Of a stretch of 64,000 nt of DNA, positions 62,201 to 64,000 are shown piece after piece (the first letter of the stretch is position 1; every line of letters begins with the position of its first letter). The notes under the pieces were generated by a model that saw only the letters and a list, made by a program, of their open reading frames with translations, was not told the DNA's origin and made no database searches. The DNA is taken from the NCBI GenBank assembly GCA_018343915.1, contig JABRWF010000006.1, positions 2,604,001-2,668,000 of the forward strand, in the 5' to 3' direction. The translations under genes were made by a program, and so were the position numbers. This stretch comes from Agroathelia rolfsii. Lineage: Eukaryota; Basidiomycota; Agaricomycetes; Amylocorticiales; Amylocorticiaceae.

Positions 62201-62615
62201 GCAGCAGCTGCATGACCCAGCGACAATCATCCCCATCGGCCAGGCCGAGCCGGGACGCGACGTCTTTGCGGGCGACCGGGCGGGCGACATCAAAGCGAGT
62301 GATATCCCGCCCACAGTGCGTAATGAGAATGAGGATGCTGTTGTTGCTGCTGCTGTAGGCAAGGAAATCAGCTCCGTCGTGACTGGCCCGCTGACGACAG
62401 CCCCCGCTGCCGATGACGCGCACATACCTGCCGAGGGACAGACGATGCAGGCGGGGGGAGAAGGTGATAATGAATCGCCAAAGGACCCAATAGCGGAAGG
62501 TGTCCAGCCGCAGAATGAGAACGTGGGCGTGGCCCCCACAGCTGAGCAAGGGCCGCTAGAACAACACGATATGGAGGCCGACAGGGTCGCAGCGGATTTA
62601 TATCCAAGCTCGTAG
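59260..62615 (+). CDS. PMT2: Protein O-mannosyltransferase, PMT2 class
   Basis: An ER membrane enzyme that transfers mannose from dolichyl-phosphate-mannose to Ser/Thr of secreted proteins. Ten exons (59260-59531, 59598-59750, 59802-60406, 60458-60553, 60616-61110, 61175-61332, 61389-61536, 61601-61922, 62004-62022, 62088-62615) join in frame to 931 residues; exon 9 is only 19 nt. The catalytic loop 1 motif FDEVHFGKF is followed by [16 protein letters not shown] repeats lie in the lumenal loop ([41 protein letters not shown]). [10 protein letters not shown] points to the PMT2 branch. Several membrane segments follow. The last 165 or so residues are hydrophilic, Ala/Pro/Glu-rich and beyond the usual family end. 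Confidence 0.93.
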
Positions 62616-62948
62616 TAGTGGTAAATATATTTTCTCGATTACAATGTCTGAGTTTTGTTGTCTACATATCTGCCTGTGCGACTTTTGGCTTAGGAAAAAA
62701 TTTACTTTTCCCTCTGTTCCTTCCACTTTGTTTTGTGATTATTGTATTTAATTTAATCGTTTGCCTTTGGTGTCTCTGCATTGGCAATGAGTGACGATGA
62801 GTGAATGCCAGCACTGACACTGTAACTTGAGTATAAATCCACACATCACTTTAAATAAGTGGTCGGGGTAACAGACCAATCACTCTAAAATATAGGTTGG
62901 GGTCCTTTTTTGTGCTGTCTGATGTGCATGACAGTAACCATTGCCGTT
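62616..62948. other. 3' flank of the PMT gene
   Basis: AT-rich 3' untranslated and spacer sequence up to the tRNA gene. No further gene is seen. Confidence 0.55.
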
Positions 62949-63045
62949 GGGCACATGGTGTAGTTGGTTATCACATCCGCTTAGCAAGCTCCTCTAGAGC
63001 ATAGCGAGATGCGGGGGGTGCTGGGTTCAATTCCCAGTGTGTCCA
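62949..63045 (+). tRNA. tRNA-Ala (AGC) with intron
   Basis: The acceptor GGGCACA pairs with TGTGTCC (one G-T wobble), with discriminator A. The A box is TGGTGTAGTTGG and the T arm is CTGGGTTCAATTCCCAG. The anticodon stem TCCGC/GCGGG encloses TTAGCAA, giving anticodon AGC. An intron of about 24 nt follows position 37/38. A T-run terminator (CTTTTT) comes directly after. It seems functional. Confidence 0.85.
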
Positions 63046-63095
63046 CTTTTTCCATTACATATGTTTTTATGCACTGGTTGTGGGAGATACACATA

Positions 63096-64000
63096 CTAAT
63101 CAAAAGCTATTCACTCTTTTTGATTCAAGATTGTATACAAGTTTCAGAGTAGAGTGGTGTTAAGGATTTAATGTAATTGCACTATTAGTACGTGTATTAC
63201 ATACTAGTTACCGCAAAAAGTAATGGCAGTGCGATTTGTGCGAATTTTCCTTCAAACAAAAATTTGTACAACACAATATCAGTATTTTTTTAGATTTCTA
63301 CCATGTTAGATTTTAAAAATGTTTGACAGGAAATGTAAGAGGTGGGTATAAGCATGTAGTGAAAATAGGGTTCAGATCAAGCTTTATAACAGCAATATTT
63401 TTTGAAATGCAACTATTTTTCCCTTAAATCAAAAGGAAAGGACATGTGAAGGAAAAAAAATCTTAGGGTGAGAGCAATGCGTTGACGTTGCAAAAATTCT
63501 GCAAGTTGGTCAATTTTTGGTTGATTTAGCCATCCTTCTCGGAAATATAGCGGCTCTCCTGCCAAACAAGCCAAAATGACGGCCAAATCGGCCAACTTGC
63601 AGAATTTTTGCAACGTCAACGCATTGCTCTCACCCTAAGATTTTTTTCCCTTCATATGTCCTTTCCTTTTAATTTAAGGGAAAAATAGTTGCATTTCAAA
63701 AAATATTGCTGTTATAAAGCTTGATCTGAACCCTATTTTCACTACATGCTTATACCCACCTCTTACATTTCCTGTCAAACATTTTTAAAATCTAACATGG
63801 TAGAAATCCAAAAAAACACTGATATTGTGTTGTACAAATTTTTGTTTGAAGGAAAATTCGCACAAATCGCACTGCCATTACTTTTTGCGGTAACTAGTAT
63901 GTAATACACGTACTAATAGTGCAATTACATTAAATCCTTAACACCACTCTGAAACTTGTATACAATCTTGAATCAAAAAGAGTGAATAGCTTTTGATTAG
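63096..64000. mobile_element. 905-bp fold-back palindrome, probable non-autonomous DNA transposon
   Basis: The left arm 63096-63509 begins CTAATCAAAAGCTATTCACT. The right arm 63592-64000 is its near-exact reverse complement, ending at the last base of the window. Differences are few (for example ACATGTGAAGG against ACATATGAAGG). About 80 bp of unrelated sequence lies between. TA precedes the left end (63094-63095), as expected for a Tc1/mariner-type TA target; the right flank is cut off. There is no protein. It resembles a large MITE or fold-back element and starts 50 bp after the tRNA-Ala gene. Confidence 0.85.

Noticed and set aside
1..64000. CRISPR arrays or bacterial-type operons
   Set aside because: No regularly spaced short repeats; intron-rich eukaryotic genes throughout.

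Overview
The window reads as nuclear DNA of a filamentous basidiomycete, most likely an Agaricomycete. Genes are split by many introns of about 50-60 nt with GT...AG ends, exons of 19-27 nt occur, and both tRNA genes carry short introns. The protein set also fits: a DUF6699 protein, agaricomycete-type seven-helix membrane proteins, a PMT2-class O-mannosyltransferase, a fungal NCS1 permease and an Iec1/YY1-like zinc-finger protein. I cannot fix the genus from the sequence.

Layout. 1-15.1 kb is a nested stack of LTR retrotransposons. One Ty1/copia element (A, 3731-12648) is structurally complete, with both LTRs, a 5-bp target duplication, a primer site and a polypurine tract. It sits inside the LTR of a related reverse-strand element (B), which lies next to, and probably inserted into, the 3' end of a third copia element (C). 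A fourth LTR cuts the body of B. Three solo LTRs of another family (about 600 bp, each with a perfect 5-bp target duplication) lie at 12.8, 18.2 and 24.5 kb. 15.8-18.0 kb holds a dead flavin (Baeyer-Villiger-type) monooxygenase. 20.6-28.4 kb holds two tandem NCS1 permease genes, the first with a stop codon, separated by a solo LTR. 29-35 kb is a compact euchromatic island: 2-Cys peroxiredoxin, TRM112 and RRP45 sharing a 278-bp divergent promoter, and a zinc-finger gene. 35.1-39.7 kb is a tandem duplication of a tRNA-Glu plus seven-helix membrane protein unit, in which the second tRNA has decayed. 39.65-51.2 kb is an 11.5-kb stretch with no gene I can support, rich in simple repeats, leading into a DUF6699 gene (51.2-52.9 kb). 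54.7-56.8 kb has scattered exon-like pieces of an unidentified gene. 57.2-62.6 kb has a divergent pair, an FAD monooxygenase and a protein O-mannosyltransferase. A tRNA-Ala follows, and the window ends in a 905-bp near-perfect palindrome, probably a fold-back transposon.

How it works together. The island genes are housekeeping: peroxide removal, tRNA/rRNA methyltransferase activation and translation termination (Trm112), RNA decay (exosome), chromatin or transcription, and ER O-mannosylation. The repeats around them show stop codons and CpG loss typical of C-to-T decay. Single-base nonsense changes of the same type occur in the monooxygenase and in permease copy A. The most unusual items are a conserved intron-containing reading frame upstream of gag in two related copia elements, a half-tRNA-iMet primer site, the co-duplicated tRNA/membrane-protein unit and the terminal palindrome.
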